Assembly (NCBI GenBank): GCA_016714165.1
Contig: JADJNU010000002.1
Span: 310,001 to 374,000, forward strand
Source of the DNA: Bdellovibrionales bacterium
Lineage (GTDB): Bacteria > Bdellovibrionota > Bdellovibrionia > Bdellovibrionales > UBA1609
Reading direction: 5' to 3'
DNA length: 64,000 nucleotides
In this document: piece by piece, positions 62,518 through 64,000 of the stretch
Layout of the letters: each line of letters starts with the position of its first letter
How positions within the stretch are numbered: position 1 is the stretch's first letter
The notes under the pieces: model-generated
What the model was told of the DNA's origin: nothing
Seen by the model: the letters and a program-made list of their open reading frames with translations, nothing else
The model's database searches: none
Program-made: the position numbers and the translations under genes

Positions 62518-64000
62518 TTAACCAGTGTTTCTCATTCCAGCAGAAATACCACTGATAGTCAGAGCGAGAATTCTTTGCGCCCAGGTGTCCTCAGGATTTT
62601 CGCGATATATTTTTAGGAAGTGGCACTGCAGAATATTTAAAACATCTACGTAAGGGGTCCTTACGCTGATAGATCTTCGCAAAACGGGATTGTCTTCCAA
62701 AAGGCCCTTGTGACCAGTAATTTGAGCCAAGGTCGAAATAGACAGTCGATAGGCTTCAATTATCTCAAGAGTTAGATCTTGATTCTTCTGACTCACGAGA
62801 GTGTCAGAATAGCGTTTAAAGACAGTAATATCAACTTTGGCTAAAACCATTTCAAACAAATCCATCGTTGCCCTGAAAAACGGCCATTCTTTGTACATTA
62901 GCCTGAGTTGACGAAGCTCACCTCTTGCTATCGAAGCACCTAACGCATCCCCAAGTCCAAACCAGGAAGGCAATAGTCCGCGATTCTGAGTCCAGGAATA
63001 AATCCAGGGAATAGCCCTTAACGACTCAAGGCTAACATCGGCCTTTCTCCGATCTGGACGGCTCCCAATTTTATAGAGTGCTAATTCCCGAATCGGAGTG
63101 ACCTCCGAAAAATAGGAAACAAACCGTTCATTATCATAAATGAAACTCCTAAAGGAGCGACTTGAGTCTTCAGCAAGTCGATCCATGATTGAATACCAGA
63201 TCTTTTTTTCCTTGGGAGGCCTGGACACGGCAGCTTCAAGAACTCCGGACACATAAAGATCCAGCGTACGCTCGGCAATTCCTGGAAGTCCAAATTTTGC
63301 GTGAACCGTTTCTCCTTGTTCTGTTACCCGCAAGCGTTCATTTCCACTTCCCCGTGGAAGCGCCAACAGAGCCAAGTGAATAGGGCCACCACCTCGACCA
63401 ATGCTACCGCCTCGCCCATGAAAGAACTCAAAACGGACCCTCTTCTGGTGAGCCAATTCTTCTAACTCTGTCTGAATTTGATGAAGAAGCCAAGCCGAAG
63501 CCAAACGCCCAGATCGCTTCGCTGAATCCGAATAGCCAAGCATTACCATTTGGCAATTGCCCACATGTTTCCGATAGAAAGAAAGATCGAGAAGCGATTC
63601 TAAGATTCTCCGACCATTTTTTAGGGCCTCGGGAGTTTCAAATAGAGGTACTACTGGAAAAGACCTCTTCAGCTTTGCCATTTTTAGCAAGACAAAAACT
63701 TCCAGTAAATCAGAAGGCTCTTCGGTCATTGAAATCACATAAGATCGGAAGCAGTCGTCAGGAAAATCATTGATGAGACCACAAGTGTCCATTACTTCTC
63801 GTCCCAATGCCGACCACTCCGGAGGTCTCTCAATTATTTTCTCTTCATTCAAAATATCCAGGAGGACTTTTTGCCTTTCTTGCTCATTCAAATCGCAATA
63901 ATTCCTTTTAAAAAGATTGAAAACCAGTTCCGCAATCACCTCTTCATGCACATCAGAGGATTGACGTATATCCAAACTCAAAAGGGCCACTCCAAATATC
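62518..64000 (-). CDS. ppc: Phosphoenolpyruvate carboxylase, C-terminal part
   Basis: The C-terminal ~490 residues of PEPC, which carboxylates PEP to oxaloacetate to refill the TCA cycle. Signatures are LLSLDIRQSS, VMLGYSDSAKRSGRLASAW, the mobile-loop FFHGRGGSIGRGGGP, RAIPWIYSWTQNRGLLPSWFG, and the C-terminal ISGISAGMRNTG. The frame is open to the right edge; the N-terminal portion lies outside the window. The FHGRGGSIGRGGGP loop holds the catalytic Arg/Gly. Confidence 0.92.
   Translation of the reverse strand, partial: IFGVALLSLDIRQSSDVHEEVIAELVFNLFKRNYCDLNEQERQKVLLDILNEEKIIERPPEWSALGREVMDTCGLINDFPDDCFRSYVISMTEEPSDLLEVFVLLKMAKLKRSFPVVPLFETPEALKNGRRILESLLDLSFYRKHVGNCQMVMLGYSDSAKRSGRLASAWLLHQIQTELEELAHQKRVRFEFFHGRGGSIGRGGGPIHLALLALPRGSGNERLRVTEQGETVHAKFGLPGIAERTLDLYVSGVLEAAVSRPPKEKKIWYSIMDRLAEDSSRSFRSFIYDNERFVSYFSEVTPIRELALYKIGSRPDRRKADVSLESLRAIPWIYSWTQNRGLLPSWFGLGDALGASIARGELRQLRLMYKEWPFFRATMDLFEMVLAKVDITVFKRYSDTLVSQKNQDLTLEIIEAYRLSISTLAQITGHKGLLEDNPVLRRSISVRTPYVDVLNILQCHFLKIYRENPEDTWAQRILALTISGISAGMRNTG

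Noticed and set aside
1..64000. Alternative genetic code or stop-codon reassignment
   Set aside because: In-frame stops are of all three types, each occurs once or twice, and all three codons also end intact genes here. Point mutations or errors explain them better.

Overview
The window reads like chromosome of a free-living, facultatively anaerobic Gram-negative bacterium, most plausibly a Bdellovibrio relative (Bdellovibrionota/Oligoflexia). The reasons are the FQNC-type lipobox, the many secreted and beta-barrel proteins, moderate G+C (mid-40s by eye) and densely packed operons. The taxonomic placement is inference; no rRNA or tRNA gene was seen.

Layout. 1-3.4 kb: a heme-binding DUF1592/DUF1588 lipoprotein running off the left edge, then an arsenic set (arsC, acr3, divergent arsR). 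3.5-9.8 kb: glutathione peroxidase, a decayed NAD(P)-binding oxidoreductase, a kinase, then an interrupted secreted-protein gene facing a LysR gene (both preceded by the same 26-bp element), and a 5'-damaged beta-helix gene. 9.8-19.9 kb: an island that looks light-responsive (DUF1295, DUF2177, SOUL heme protein, old yellow enzyme, photolyase, CarH/LitR-like B12 photoreceptor regulator), with TTGTATAGA-containing inverted repeats in two promoters. It also holds a protein whose signal peptide is encoded by a 19-unit hexanucleotide repeat, and a release-factor-like GGQ protein with a secretion signal. 20-23.3 kb: a zinc/manganese uptake set (secreted Cys/His protein, porin, ZnuA-like, ZnuB-like, no ATPase gene). 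23.3-26.8 kb: membrane and hydrolase genes among three different short tandem repeats. 26.8-30.3 kb: a response-regulator and hybrid-kinase group. 30.3-35 kb: nitric oxide reductase norCBQD. 35.2-50.8 kb: a macro-domain gene, then on the minus strand a long fermentative block: MarR, CoA-transferase, tetrameric group 3b-type [NiFe]-hydrogenase, hyp maturation genes, pyruvate formate-lyase and its activase. 50.9-53 kb: a reductase and an antiporter. 53.2-61.8 kb: an eight-gene operon of acyltransferase-like enzymes, an outer-membrane barrel, a Lol/MacB-type ABC exporter and a LolA-like periplasmic protein. This is the best candidate for an undescribed system. 62-64 kb: a small secreted protein and the C-terminal part of PEP carboxylase.

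How it fits together. The nor operon detoxifies NO while the PFL, hydrogenase and CoA-transferase block handles pyruvate and excess reductant without oxygen. The photolyase/CarH island handles light and photo-oxidative damage.

Caveat. Several genes, including pflB and norD, are split by single-base indels, mostly in or beside short homopolymers, and three others carry in-frame stops. The frameshifts look like consensus errors or recent lesions. They are described as single genes where both halves are recognisable.
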